64,000 nt of DNA from Rhynchonema sp. JSB1_4 (GCA_030248065.1 JASAMV010004175.1:1-64000); one strand, 5' to 3'. Numbered from the stretch's first letter, positions 42,216 through 55,149 are shown. Numbers and translations: made by a program. The notes: a model not told the origin generated them from the letters alone.

Positions 42216-43680
42216 TCAACATCTAAATGAAACAGGTTTTTGTCCATTTTCATGAAAATATAAGAAGGTGTGGACACCAACCACTAATGATAGCATGGCG
42301 CGCGTCGGTACACTTCGTCGCCGCACCGACCCGGTGGTGCCGGACTCGACCCGAACCCGAAGTGCGGCAAACACGGTGCACACAGACAGGCAGATGGCGA
42401 TTACAGCTGGGGTGGGAGAATAGAAGATGAGAAACATTGATTGGTCTACGACCGAGACTGCAGTCGTCGAATTGACACTTGGTTCGATCACATTGGTGAC
42501 AGCAGTGGAGTCTGAAGTGTAAAAATTTGGATCATATTGAGTCAATCAATGAATGAGCTGGCGATCAGTGTGTCCATGAGATCTGCTACCGTGTTGTCGA
42601 ATGCTGCATGGTGTTAATTGTGACCCGAAGTGCCGGGGTCAGCTCAGGTCACTCACTACACGCAGGGTAAGTTGTAATCATGACATAATACATACCTGTA
42701 CCATCTTTCTGCAATGACCAACCGGTCATTTGCATAAAGAGTGGATTTGAGCCGGGGCCCAGTTCGATGTACTGATGCGTGTCACTCATCACACCGGCGA
42801 ACAAACAGCCGAGCACTGCTATCGTACTGAATAGAAGGTAGACCGGCACCAGGCCCACATTGTGTCGGCACTCTAGTGGTCGGTACACCATTAGGAATCT
42901 GGAAATGATTGGGTAATGACATTCGTTAAATTGAATTCACCTGCGTGTAATCAATACCCTCTGCAGCATGTGTTTGCGAATCCCTCTATGTATGGGGTGA
43001 CCAAATCTCCCCAAGTGCCATTGCGGTGTGATCACAAATACTCTTTATGGTAAACGAAATGGCGGGTGCCGAGATCAATTCACAAAACGAGGACGGACTG
43101 GGTAACCTTTCGATAGTGAGCATGAGCGTCTGCCACAACATGCCGAACAGCACAGCGTTGTGCGATATGCGAATCACTTTGACCACATTTAACTGACGAG
43201 CGCTCTCTTGCTCGATTGAATCCGATGTGGAGTGCCAGTCGAGCAGACACAAGTTGGTCAGCATGAGTACGTCCCACAATGTGATGAATCTGGAAATTCA
43301 CTGCACGACGTGCGGCTGATGTTACATACGTATGTACATGAATTTTAGATATCCAATAACAGCACGAACACGGTTGGCAAAGGTACTTTTGTGCCACATC
43401 ACTGCCACTTTGGTTTGGCATTAGAATGTTATCCGTGAAACATCAGCAAGCGGAGGCATTTCATGTCACGCGCGCAGCATTCTAAGCCATAGCTACGCGG
43501 TACCTAAGTGGACGATCCTTGATCGAAACATTACTTGTGCTCACACCAACCTGACGTGCCACACAAATCTGTGCTTGGTCCGCGACAGATGCTGATTTCG
43601 ACAGAACGTTGGTTGCACGCGTAAACGCAACAGCAACAGAATGCAGCCGAACCACCCGAATGCGGTCAGAAGCAAAACGG
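42216..43680 (-). CDS. Serpentine-receptor-like membrane protein, partial
   Basis: Exons (minus): one ending at 43550 whose start is unresolved, then 43289-43107, 42898-42696 and 42511-42216, with phase kept at each join. Five hydrophobic segments are visible: MLAVLLLTAFGWFGCILLLL; ITLWDVLMLTNLCLLDW; VLFGMLWQTLMLTIERLFLM followed by VYRPLECR; VGLVPVYLLFSTIAVLGCLF; and MFLIFYSPTPAVIAICLSVC. The third segment ending in IERLFLMVYRP resembles the TM3 end of rhodopsin-like and nematode chemosensory receptors. Two of the expected seven segments are not found, so the gene is either truncated or its last exons were missed. The N-terminal exon has no ATG at the open frame's start. Confidence 0.5.
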
Positions 43681-43726
43681 CCAACATATCGAACAAAAAA
43701 ATGAAAATGAATCTATTTGATGTCAA

Positions 43727-44246
43727 TTATTGTTTTCACAGTGGCCAATCGATGTGAAACCTGCGTGTTGATTAAACGACATTGAAGGGACCATCGAGGA
43801 TACAGAAAAAATGTTGTTTTTGGGAAAACAACTGTTTTGGCTGTACTGTATACTGTAACTTTGCACTGGTTTGCTTGTGGTTGTGGTGCACTTGCACAAA
43901 GCCAGTAAAATCAAAGGGCGTGGTATGCTTGTGGCATAACATAACGCGTTGATCACTGACGTCTGATCCTTTGTTTTGTGGCAAGCAAGCACCGTCTTAC
44001 CAAATGATTCCTCAAACCAAGAAAACGTTGGGCACAGCCTGAGGGCAAGTTGCAGGTGCAGACTAATTGTGACGTGCTAAAGACTGGGCTGATGACAATA
44101 CTGTAGGTCTTGAAGCTGAGCCATCGTGTGTTTTCGTCGCTATTTCTTGGCTAACGCAGTAACGCACAATCTAAAAGACACGGGCTCACGTTGGGTATTT
44201 TGGCGCCACGGTGCATGCACCTGTTGCTGACGCGTACAGTAGGTTA
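43727..44246. other. Gene-free stretch
   Basis: No supported gene. It lies upstream of the receptor-like gene and left of the Harbinger-like element. Confidence 0.35.
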
Positions 44247-44865
44247 GGACGAATTCACAATGCGGTGGATTAGTGGGCCTGCTTTCTATGCACGCTGCTT
44301 TTGCATTCACAAGGAAATTTGGAGAACCGGATTAGCGGGTCTGCTCATCCGCGCCCGCTAATCCGCTGACCCTCTAATCTGCTGATCCGCAAAACGCATT
44401 TGTCTTCATTGACTGTGCGCGCAGCTTGACTTTTCATTTACGAAGGTAATCACTTCATTCATTTCACTCAGTTCTGTGATTTCGGAATAGTTTTCTTTAA
44501 AAGATAGTTTTCAACACATTAATCAAGAGATGGATGTTAAAAAGAGCTGCTTACCAAGGAACAAAATGGAATAAAAATACTTCCAATAAACGCCGCATGT
44601 TGAATTACCCGCGCGCAAACTTACTTTGTACTCTCGTACCATTTTCAAAGCAAAATAAACATTTCTGAAGACGCGCCCACTGCCCTAATCCGCAAACAAT
44701 AGAACCGGTTCCAAAAATCGTAAAAAGCGGAATCGCGTGCACGCTAATCAGCTAGCCCGCTAATCCGCTTTGCATTGTGAAGCGCACGCATTTAGCGGAT
44801 TAGCGGGTTAGCGGGTGTGAGAACCGGCTGACCCGCTAATCCGCTTTTTGCATTATGAATGTGGC
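44247..44865. mobile_element. Harbinger-like MITE, diverged copy
   Basis: Begins GGACGAATTCACAATGCGG and ends GCATTATGAATGTGGCC, a degenerate form of the ends at 57695-58479. The interior has the same GCGGATTAGCGGG-type units in both orientations. Target duplication is unclear (TTA at the left, TTTA at the right). Confidence 0.65.
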
Positions 44866-45034
44866 CTTTAATCATTCAATCAGAAAACGCTCAGCTCCGT
44901 TATGTAAAACCACTTCAAAATAGAGCAAGAAAAATTTAATAAAGCGATAAATACTTTAACAAATCATTATCTGACGTAGAAAACAAATCCTCAGGCCTTG
45001 GGTTCATAGTGTACATACATTAGGTCCAGTTAAC

Positions 45035-45110
45035 CTCGCCCCCCCCAAACTTTCAAAAACGACAACCCCGCCCCGAAAAAGCCCCCCCCTGCCCTCCCAG
45101 CGAAAAAAAG
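45035..45110. repeat. C/A homopolymer-rich tract
   Basis: A short region of C runs and A runs (GCCCCCCCCAAAC; AAAAAGCCCCCCCCTGCCC) that interrupts the left end of the palindrome. It resembles the tracts at 9.3 and 10.05 kb. Confidence 0.5.
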
Positions 45111-45126
45111 ACACCCAAACCCAACT

Positions 45127-45963
45127 GCCGCAATGCACAATAGCTGTTGAAACGTCCGCATTGTTGAATAAAAAAATAAAAGGTTTCAAAAACCTGGCCA
45201 TTTTTTGTTAGGATTTTCTACTCGTATAATTTTAAGCATCTGTGGTGAATGAAATAAGTTGTCAATTACAAATAAAAATCCTCTAATTATCAAGTTTTTT
45301 GTTTGTGCTCCCCAGTTTTCAAAACCCTACACAGCTCACACAATGTTTACCACAACATGCGCAAGGCAGCCATTCCACAGCGCACACCCAACGACAACAC
45401 ACAGCCGGCACAGCGACAACACAGTAATGTTTCAGCTGGCAAGCTTTGTTGTGTGTGTGCGCTGTGGAATGGATGCCTTGCGCATGTTGTGGTAAACATT
45501 GTGTGAGCTGTGTAGGTTTTTGAAAACTGGGGAGCACAAACAAAAAACTTGATAATTAGAGGACTTTTATTTGTAATTGACAACTTATTTCATTCACCAC
45601 AGATGCTTAAAATTATACGAGTAGAAAATCCTAACAAAAAATGGCCAGGTTTTTGAAACCTTTTATTTTTTTATTCAACAATGCGGACGTTTCAACAGCT
45701 ATTGTGCATTGCGGTTTTCGGCACACTGTTGGAGGTTGCTGTCACTCTAGTGTCAAACTTTGAAACAGCCTATTCGTGTCACAGCAGCGTTTCAATTTTT
45801 TTCGGTTTTTTTCACGAGGGGCAAACTTCAACGTGGCCGTGAAACATCAGGAAGCAACCAATCGGCTCACCAGATTAGGGTCGAGTAACACGATGTCCAA
45901 ACTTTGTTTATATATACTACCCCCCAAGATCAAGCGCGGTCGAAGGGTTGTTAACCAGCACCT
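45127..45963. mobile_element. Near-perfect palindrome plus tail, family S copy 1
   Basis: 45127-45390 is almost exactly the inverse of 45450-45714 (shared CACAATGTTTACCACAACAT and AATTGACAACTTATTTCATT), with a spacer of about 60 bases. A tail of about 250 bases follows on the right, with CAAACTTCAACGTGGCCGTG and AAACATCAGGAAGCAA. The tail recurs at about 48,650-48,900 and, diverged, at 54,190-54,400. Confidence 0.8.
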
Positions 45964-45967
45964 TTAA

Positions 45968-47964
45968 AGGGTCTCCGCCATATATATGCGACCGAAACCA
46001 ATCTCAACGGGACTTGGCACCGTAAGTGGGCTTGGTCTAAAACACTCACGGCTAAGAAAATTTTTGCCCATATCAGCTCCCTGTCTGAGCCAGGAGGGCA
46101 GAAAGGTAAAAAATTTTGACCCTACCTCAGCACATTGAAATTAAAATATTGCTATGCTTGGCATGTTCTCAGTGTGCAGTGTGGTCACAAATCTTTCATA
46201 AACGCCTTGGCACTAATTTAGAACCACATTCACTTTTTTGGCACTACCACAGCGCACGCTATTTTGCCAAAACCACATAAATTTTCGAAAAAAATTTTCC
46301 GTTGTATTTTTGGGTCACATAGAAAGCACACAGAGTTTTTATATAAAGCAGGCAAAAAAGCACGTATATCATGCTATTCCAGCGATCAATGACCAATATT
46401 CTACCGCTGATAAGCTTCGATAAAAGCTCGCTCAACTGTGGTGAGCGTCAACTTTTTTGCCTTTTTCTGGGGACCCCAAGCACATTTCTATCTCATATCT
46501 TCCTATTTTAACAACAGTGTACCGAGGTGATACATATATGGCATGCCAGATAGCAAAAGCATTATTGTTGTTAATCATGTGCAAATCTAGGTTGGTCCAT
46601 CTGCATCCTTGGAGGTACGAGCAAGAAATGAACTTTACACAAAATTCACAATTTCAACAAATTTTCGCTTTCGTCATATTTTTATAGCCTACTTACAGTT
46701 GTGGCGGAACTGTGCATTTACTGTCTGATGAAGCCCCAATGTTGTTGTTGTTTGTTGATTAAAATTCAAAATTCTAGTTCTAACGTATCTTGAGAAAAAT
46801 CGTGTTAATTGAAGGCACCGCACACCCTGGTCCGGATTAGCCCGGTTGTTGTTCCAAGTCCAACGCATGGACCTCAATTAACACGATTTTTCTCAAGATA
46901 CGTTTGAGCTATAATTTTGAATTTTGATCGATAAACAACGATAACGTTGGGGCTTCATCGGACAGTAAATGCCATAATTCCGTCACACCTGTAAGTAGGC
47001 TAAAAATATGACGAAAGCGAAAATTTGCTGAAAGTGTGAATTTTGTGTAAAATTCGTCAATTGCTCGTACCTCCAAGGATGCAGATGGACCAACCTAGAT
47101 TTGCACATGGTTAACAGCAATTATGTTTTTACTATCTGGCGTGCCATATATCACCTCGGTACACTGTTGTTAAAAAGGAAGATATGAGATAGAAGTGTGC
47201 TTGGGGTCCCCAGAAAAAGGCAAAAAAGTTGACGCTCACCACAGTTGAGCGAGCTTTTATCGAAACTTAACAGCGGTGGAATATTGGTCATTGATCGCTT
47301 GAATAGCATGATATACGGGCTTTTTTGCCTGCTTTATATAAAACATCTGTGTGCTTTCTATGTGGCCCGCCAAAAATGCAACGGAAAATTTTTTTCGAAA
47401 GTTTATGTGGTTTTGGTAACATAGCGCGAGCTGTGGTAGTGCCAAAAAAGTGAATGTGGTTCTAAATTAGTGCCAAGGCGTTTATGAAAGATTTGTGACC
47501 AAACTGCCCACTGAGAACATGCCAAACATATCGATATTTTAATTTCAAGGTGCTGAGGTAGGGTCAAAATTTTTACCTTTCCGCCCTCCTGGCTCAGACA
47601 GGGAGCTGATATGGGCAAAAATTTTCTTGGCCGTGAGTGTTTTGGACCAAGCCCACTAAAGGTGAAGTTATACTTGTCCTCATGTGACATTTTGTCCGCA
47701 TGGACAAATCTTTGTTCTGGCCGTAGTTTGTCAGTTGTTGAAACTTCAGCTTTGACCAGCATACCAGTTGTTCCCCCAGACCTGCTGAACGAATGTTACG
47801 ATTTTCTGAGCCATTGCTTCAACCAATTGGAAAATATAATCAATACAAAGTTTTGTCCATGCGGACAAAATGTCCACATGAGGACAAGTATTACTCCACC
47901 TTTACGGTGCCAAGTCCCATTGAGATTGGTTTCGGTCGCATATATACAGTATGGCGGAGACTCT
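45968..47964. mobile_element. TTAA-flanked foldback element, family R, full length
   Basis: 1997 bases between TTAA copies (45964-45967 and 47965-47968). Ends AGGGTCTCCGCCATATATA and, inverted, AGAGTCTCCGCCATACTG. The arms of about 840 bases pair with high identity and meet at a loop of about 55 bases near 46,840. A 244-bp element interrupts the right arm at 47659. Small frames across the arms have no recognised product. Confidence 0.88.
47659..47902. mobile_element. TA-flanked MITE nested in family R
   Basis: 244 bases between TA dinucleotides (47657-47658 and 47903-47904). Ends AAGGTGAAGTTATACTTGTC and, inverted, AAGGTGGAGTAATACTTGTC. The left arm of the host element at the matching place reads straight through with one TA, which proves the insertion. 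TA duplication suggests the mariner superfamily. Confidence 0.88.
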
Positions 47965-48454
47965 TTAAGTCCGAATAATCAAAATGGAGTGAGAAAAGTC
48001 TCATGAACAGAGTCATAATGCAGTAAACCGTGATACAGACACAAGGAACTGGTCTACGTATAGTATATTTGACAACAGAAATCATGACTACCCGAATTCA
48101 CAAGGGATATCACACCATGTGATCACCCATTTGGTATTGCCATTACATATGCATAACGTAGTGCAAAAAATAAGCACTCGCGGGACACCGCACACTAAGT
48201 TGGTAAACTTGATGATCGGATTTGTCTAACAAGAATGTTTCGCGATACAATCGTTATCAGTTTCAAACTTGGTGATGTCGGTTGGTAGCATAATTTTTTT
48301 GAATGTTATGTATGCAATGTGTGCATACTGTACATACTGTATGTATTTCGCGATTTACGAAGGTTTGCGGCAACTGTCCGTAATCCTCGAAATATATGTA
48401 TGTGTAACAATCGGGGCATGCGCGGTAGCGGATACGGATAAATGCAGCCCTGGG

Positions 48455-48905
48455 GTTTTGAAAAATGAAAAGCACAGGATCCGAAGATAACAATAAGAGG
48501 GTTTTTATTTGTAATTGAAAACTTATTTTACTCACCACAGATGCCTAAAATTTCACGAATACATTTTGTGACAAAAAATGGTCAGGTTTCTGAAACGTTT
48601 TATTTTCTTATTCAGCAATGCGAACGTTTAGAAAACTATCATGGCTTTTGTCGCAATGTTGGAAGTTGCTGTCAAGTAAATATTAAACATTAAACATTGA
48701 AACATTAAACATTGACTAGGCCACAAGAGCATCTCAATTTTTTTTAGTTTTCACAAGGGGCAAACTTCAACGTGGCCGTGAAACATCATGAAGCAATCGA
48801 TGCCAAGTTAGGGTCCAGTCACACGAAGTCCCACCTTTGTTCATGTGTCTTGCCCCAAGATCAAACGCGGTCGACGGGTTCTTGACCAGCAGCTTTGACA
48901 GCATA
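48455..48905. repeat. Family S right half and tail, copy 2
   Basis: Follows 45,520-45,960 closely (TTATTTTACTCACCACAGAT; CAAACTTCAACGTGGCCGTG) but lacks the left arm of the palindrome. Diverged in the centre by short insertions of ATTAAACATT repeats. Confidence 0.7.
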
Positions 48906-48952
48906 AACAACTAATCAGAAATCTTTAATCTAAATGAGACAGACTGTCGTTC

Positions 48953-49092
48953 GGGTGCAATTCTAGGTTGAAAGTTGAAGTCGCGTGCACGCGCGTGCGA
49001 AACAGTGCAAGGTATAGGCAAAAGTCGAAGTACTGTAACTTCGCGTGCACGCTCGTGCACGCGACTTCAACTTTCAGCCTAGAATTGCACCC
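48953..49092. repeat. Short palindrome
   Basis: GGGTGCAATTCTAGGTTGAA at the left is inverted at the right end (TTCAGCCTAGAATTGCACCC). The arms of about 55 bases include GTCGCGTGCACGCGCGTGC. No coding content. Confidence 0.7.
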
Positions 49093-50727
49093 GGTACTGT
49101 ATGCATGCGCACAGTGTTGACGTATTCAAGCAGTGCCTTGCCATCAGCGGCCGATTTTGGCATCCCCTGGCGAGCGTGTATAGGGTACTGTGCACGAGTA
49201 TTCGAACCCCAAAATGGGCGGAGTATCCGGTTGTCGAATAACTTGTTCCTATCCGATACTGCACCTGATTGCGATACCGGCGCGGTCTCCGAAAAGCGCA
49301 GTATCCGAACATTTGTTCCTATCAGAAATAACTCGTATGTGGGCTTTCTTGTGTGGAAAATCAATGCTTTTTGGATTGATCTTTTGGATAACTTTTACTT
49401 CAAATGCTGTCGCGGGTGCATTTCGGAAACGTTTCCGAATGGACTCCGGCTAGCTCTATTCGGAGGTTGGGGCTCAATGTGGAAAACTCCGTTGGTTTTT
49501 CGTATGGTGCACACTCCATATAAAAATTGATAATAATGGCGTCACCTATACCCTGTAATTGTACCTACATGACTTCCCCAAGTCCCCAAGGCTTCAATTC
49601 ATTTAATTGCATTAAAAATGAATATCGACAGCAACTGGTTCACGCAATGCTACAGTTTGCACATCGACCTTTAATTTAGTGAGAGCAAAGAAATTCGCTG
49701 AATCATGCTTCGGTAATTAAAACTTCAGGGCATTGAAAATTCGGTTCGTTAATCAAAAGTACCAGGTTGTGCAATATAAATGGCGCATAGTGACTGACTA
49801 CTTTAATTATGTACATATACAAACCTTCAGCCATGAACGTGCCAATGCTCTAGCCAACCCTGAGTGTTTGTGTTAGCCAAAAATTGCTCTCCGAAAAACT
49901 TTATAGATTAATTACATACATAGGTATAATGAATGAATGGGTACCCTTTGCTCTGCCTGCACGAGATGACAACCTTTGCCCACACCTTTACAGAAATTAA
50001 ATCAAACATGATTTTCTGTGCAAACGTTTGGGAATGCAATGGTTTGTTTTCACATACTGACATGTCTTTTCAAGAAGCGGAATGAATAATCCTCACAGAG
50101 ATGTAACCGTTATGAAGCCACAGACGGCCACGGCCCACAGACAGACATTATGTATGTAATTGATCAAAGCGTTAGTAGGAGACCTCATAGAAAACCACAA
50201 AATTTGCATGTCATTTTTGCTCTCATATCAGACAACCGTTGGGTGATATTTTCGAAATGGTGTAGGTCGGTGGAAAGCTCAGTGTGAGAAAGTTCGGCGT
50301 AAGCTATTTCCACATTTTATGTATTTCTTATGGGACTATTCCGTGACAGTTTACCAGCGTAAAACTTTATCGGGGTTCTGAGAACAACGTAATACATACA
50401 GTGTGTGATGGTTGAATGTCCAAAACCATACGTTTTAAAAAATAAACGTTGTTGGTCCGCAGCGTTCTCGAACAACGACATTGACGCATGATGGTGGGTG
50501 GAGTACGATTTTTAACATACGGTAGATATAACCGTAAAAAGGAAGCCTTCTCTTCAGTTCATTAAAGGAAACAGTGTCCTTTTCACGAAAGGGCTCTTGT
50601 TTCGGGGCGGAAAACGAAACCATTCATATCGAATACATACATATGTACCTTTATGGTTACAAATTAACATTCCATCGTAATTTCTTTCTCCGGCTAAAAC
50701 TTGGTTTCAAATTTACACATATATGTA
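49093..50727. other. Gene-free stretch
   Basis: No supported gene. A 160-codon open frame at 49045-49530 begins inside the palindrome and has no domain or splice context, so I do not call it. Scattered TACATACATATGTA motifs are present. Confidence 0.35.
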
Positions 50728-50899
50728 CTCTGGCAATTCTTTTGGGAGAAACTTTTCAAACGCGTTGCCTGATCCGTGAAGCGCGTTATGCGTGCACTGG
50801 CTACAGAAGTCACGTGACCGCTATAGCCAGTGCACGCATCATGCGCTTTATGGATCAGACAACGCGGTTGAAAAGTTTCTCCCAAAACAATTGTCAGAG
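50728..50899. mobile_element. TA-flanked palindromic MITE
   Basis: 172 bases between TA dinucleotides, almost entirely palindromic. Ends CTCTGGCAATTCTTTTGGGA and, inverted, CTCTGACAATTGTTTTGGGA; arms of about 78 bases meet near an ACGTGACC centre at 50,811-50,818. Mariner-type by its TA flanks. Confidence 0.82.
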
Positions 50900-51320
50900 T
50901 ATAATTAACAGTCAACTCTCGTTGTAACGAATGGCTTGGGATTGGGACACGCCCTTGTTCGTTAGAACGAATTCTATTATACATATTTATATATTTAATT
51001 ATAGTATATATATATAATCGCAAATGTAAAAGTTCATAATAATCTTGAAAACACAGGGATATGTCCCATATGCTCAGCTCACGTTCTTGACGATAAATGG
51101 TATATTTTTATTTTCTGATTACCAAGAGTGTCAGATGTCATGCCTGGCGTAATTGAGCCAAATGTTACACATCAGTATGGGCTCGTGTATACTGTACTTC
51201 TAATTGAAATGCGATGTGATGAGCAGTTTGGCCTGTGGTGGTGGAAATAATGCTCGAAATTGATTCGCTTCGGTCATTGTTGTGCGTGCAGCTGCTTGCT
51301 CAATTAGAACAAGCCGTGGG

Positions 51321-51556
51321 CCGGTATGCACTTTGCTGGCATGGTCGGATCGGTGGTGGTCGTGGTCGGGGTGAAAACTGGATGGGCCATCGTGCGATTA
51401 TCTTGTTCCTGTGATTTTGTCGACCGTAACAGGTCACAGGGGAGCAACGTTCAAGCTGGACAAAGTCACAGAAACAACATAATCACAAGAGATGGCCCAA
51501 TCCATCTTCATCTCCGACCACGCCCGACCATGCGAGCAAAGTACATACCGGCCTTA
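51321..51556. repeat. Foldback element
   Basis: Begins GGCCGGTATGCACTTTGCTG and ends with the inverse form (CAAAGTACATACCGGCC). Arms of about 105 bases; spacer about 25 bases. A fragment of the same end (ATGCACTTTGCTGGCA) recurs at 52,196. Confidence 0.75.
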
Positions 51557-53557
51557 GCCTTGGCCCATTCCCTCTGAATATGAACCGCGTGACACATAGC
51601 GCGTGGACTTATGCGCATCAATGGTGCGAGACCGAAATGCATCTACTGGAAAGAATGGTTTTGAAACGCTCTTCATCAGGCCATGGGTAGGTTTCATGAT
51701 TGGTGAAACATCAACGGTATACGCACCGTATCGATGCGTCACAACAGTGATTTTCCTGGCAAGGGCTACGATTTTGTTTCGCTCATTCATACTTACAAGT
51801 TCCATTCTAATGTTCTTAAAAGTCTTGCAAGAATGAAGTACTGTGTTCTGCAGCAACCGAAGCCAGAACACCTATACTGTACGTATGTACAATATATGTA
51901 GTAGATCCCAATGCCGTGTGCCTGGATGTGCCTAGTGCCACAATGCCTAATTTTCTATAACTGATTGTGAACTATTTTACATTACATACATATATGTGAC
52001 TGCATGGCGACACACGCTTGACTGAGTCAACCATAAAGCCCACAACAAAGAAGTCGGCCAACGAGGCCAAAAACAAAACAATACAACTACATATAGTTAT
52101 ACATAATACACTCATGACGAACAAAACAACAATATTGAAATGAATAAGGATTACGTGGCTTAGCAAGAAAGGCACAAACAACATCAAGGGCCCGCATGCA
52201 CTTTGCTGGCATTCGGGTTGGAATTGGTCGGCGTTGGCATCAGAATGTCATCCTCCAAAACACCTATTCGTGAAACCTCAGTCAGCTGGCCACTAATGTC
52301 CATGCACGACACGCGCCTGTGCGGCCAGTGTGCAGCTGCTTCACAATAGTGTGTAATGAGCAAAGTAATTTCATGTCAAGTCCAAGTCAAATCCGCTGGC
52401 TAACCTGGTCCGGGATGCGATCGCTATAATAGAAAACTTCACATGTGTCATGACGTTTATGCATAATAGTGTTGCATACGGTCAGACCATAGGTAAGGCG
52501 AGAGTTTGGAGCAGTGGGAAGCGAGAGGTGCCAGCAGTGCCACAGGTGGTGGGTAGAGGTTCAGTGGGGTGAACTAGTGTACTTCAATTCGGGGCACACA
52601 CTGGAAAGTGAGTCCAAAAACTTATACACGTGCCTTCTTCGGCTCGGGCTTAAAACGCCACATCGCAGGATTTTCGCGCCGGTTTCACATAAAATGTCAA
52701 AAAAAATTGTGCGTCACATATACGCCATTATTAGGTCGCTCAATATGGATGCGCGAACAAGTTGCAGCTTTTGGTCCTTTAATCAGAGTGACAGGTGGAA
52801 TATAATTAGGGAACGCCTGGACGTGAACGTGCTGCAGCTCCAGATGTGAACATGATGCAGCTGTGGATGCGAACAACCTGCAACCAGACAACAACTGGTG
52901 GTTATACCGTAACACAACAAACACATCAGCACATGAGTATAAACAGACAAATAAGACAAATAAGACAATATGTTGATGCTTCACTATTCTCTTTAGCAGC
53001 ACTACAGGGCAATCCACAACGATGGTGGCGGTCAAATGGACGGGCGCGAATTCACAACGTATCTGTCACGTTGTGCGTACTTACTGGGTCAAAATAACAA
53101 ATAAGGCGATTATACATATGTTTGATATTATTATTCAGATGTTCTATACATAGCAATCATTTGATAAAGATTTCTATTCAGCTGGTGCAAGGTGCATAAG
53201 CTGTGTGTTTACATGTTTTCACATGCAGGATGCTTTACATATTGTACACTTACATGTGTGATTTGTGTTATCTTTCATTTTATAGGCGGTGCGGGCTGCA
53301 GCGCGTACCCGGCTCCCTCAATATGGTGATCGAGCATGCAGAAACCCCATATGTAACCCAAAGCCTGGTCATGAGCGAAAGACACGTCAGAGCGAGCCGA
53401 GTGAACATGCGTGTAGTGTATGTTTTCCAAAGTCTTACGCACATCGATGATTTTGTCGTGTAAAAGTTTATTATTGTTGTCACATTTGCTTGTTTGTTTG
53501 TTTCTACTCCAAAAGGGTTTTCTGTGTGATTTACCGAAATCAGAATTTTTCATTTTT
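51557..53557. other. Gene-free stretch
   Basis: Nothing I can support as a gene. It contains TACATACATATATGTG-type motifs, a stray foldback end at 52,196 and unrelated short frames. Confidence 0.35.
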
Positions 53558-54167
53558 AGACGTTTTTCTGTTAAACGAGATATAAAGCATTGTGGGAAAC
53601 GCCATGTGTGATAAATAATAAACGAAACACTCCAAATAATCAAGCCTTTTTAAAGCACCCTTTTACTCTAGCATAATTTTAAGCATCTGTGGTGAATGAA
53701 ATAAGTTGTCAATTAGAAATAAAAATCGTCTAATTATCTAGTATTTAGGATGTGCTTCTCGTTTTTCAAAACCCTACACAGCTCACACAATGTTTACCAC
53801 AACATGCGCAAGGCACCCATTCCCACAGCGCACACACACAAAGCTGAAACATTATCCCCGGCCGGCTGTGTGTTGTCGTTGTGTGTGCGCTGTGCGTGGT
53901 CTGAATGGCTGCCTTGCGCATGTTGTGGTAAACATTGTGTGAGCTGTGTAGGGTTTTGAAAAACGAAAAGCACATCCTGAATACTAGATAATTAGACGAT
54001 TTTTATTTCTAATTGACAACTTATTTCATTCACCACAGATGCTTAAAATTATGCTAGAGTAAAAGGGTGCTTTAAAAAGGCTTGATTTTTTGGAGTGTTT
54101 CGTTTATTATTTATCACACATGGCGTTTCCCACAATGCTTTATACCTCGTTTAACAGAAAAACGTCT
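53558..54167. mobile_element. Long palindrome, family S copy 3
   Basis: Arms of about 290 bases, nearly perfect: AGACGTTTTTCTGTTAAACG at 53558 pairs with its complement at about 54150, and AATTTTAAGCATCTGTGGTG pairs further in. Only a short spacer separates the arms near 53,870. The inner 200 bases of each arm match family S at 45.2-45.6 kb; the outer parts are new. Confidence 0.82.
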
Positions 54168-54437
54168 GAGTATAAAACGCTGAAAATATCTTCTATTGGA
54201 TTACCTTGTGTTTCGCACAGGCCTGCCTCAAACTTTTTTCATTTTTTCTCCTCCTGTAAAAATGTGTGGGTTCCGTGAAACATCACAAAGCAACGACCTG
54301 AAAATCTATTTCCTAAATCTGGGTTTCTGATACCTAGTCTTCATTTTCTGAATAAATGACTGCAAACAAACGCGGTCAACGATCAATTGTAGAGTCACTT
54401 TAAAGCTGGATAATATTATAGTGATCAAACTCAAGTG

Positions 54438-55149
54438 CAGTGGTTAATAAAAAAATTTCTTTATTCAAACCCCATTTTTTAAAAAAAAATTTTTTTGTTA
54501 ATTTAAAAAAATTTTTTTTTATTCCAGCCAAAAACTGCCAGAAACGAAAAAAAATGAGCGCTAAAGCAAAAAATAGTGGCATTTTTCTTCCGTAACGTGT
54601 GGTAAGTGCATATAAAGCACTCACGACACGAAAACAATACTAAACAATGGTCAATGAGTACCAACAGTAGTCAGGTACACACCCGTACACTTCCCCCACG
54701 TGGTGTGGGTGCCTTGGTGTGGCTTTGTGACACTCAAGACGGTAAATTTGGGTGAAACTATTGCCTCTTGGTACACGACCAATGCAAATATGTGACAAAC
54801 ACTGTAAATATAGAGTGAATATCACACCGAATCACTGCTTTCGGGTCTGTTGCATGGATAAATGCATGCCCACCCAGTCACATGTACATGTGTAATCATA
54901 TGAGAGGCCATGTGAGTGTGTGCACTACGTCTAGATGTAGCACTACGTCCACAAAACAACGATTATGGCATCCAATACACCCATGGTAGGGTCGGGTGAT
55001 CTTAACAGTAGCAATTTTTATGCAAGAAATAGCACTTTTAGAGCAAAAAAATAGAGAAATTTTCGAATTTTGAAATAATAAAAAAAAATTTTTTTTAACT
55101 TTTGGAACGAATTTTTTTTTTAAAAAAAATTTTTTTTTAAAAACCACTG
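54438..55149. mobile_element. hAT-type MITE, family F, A/T-rich
   Basis: 712 bases between exact CTCAAGTG duplications (54430-54437 and 55150-55157). Ends CAGTGGTT and AACCACTG. Next to each end is a block of A and T runs (AAAAAAAATTTTTTT-like). The middle is ordinary unique sequence. Similar in design to the element at 58743. Confidence 0.88.

Noticed and set aside
45259..45583. Frames with Cys/His-rich text at 45.3 and 53.8 kb on both strands
   Set aside because: They are mirror translations of palindrome arms of family S.
49045..49530. 161-residue open frame
   Set aside because: It starts in a palindrome, has no splice context and no recognisable domain, and the complementary strand is open too.
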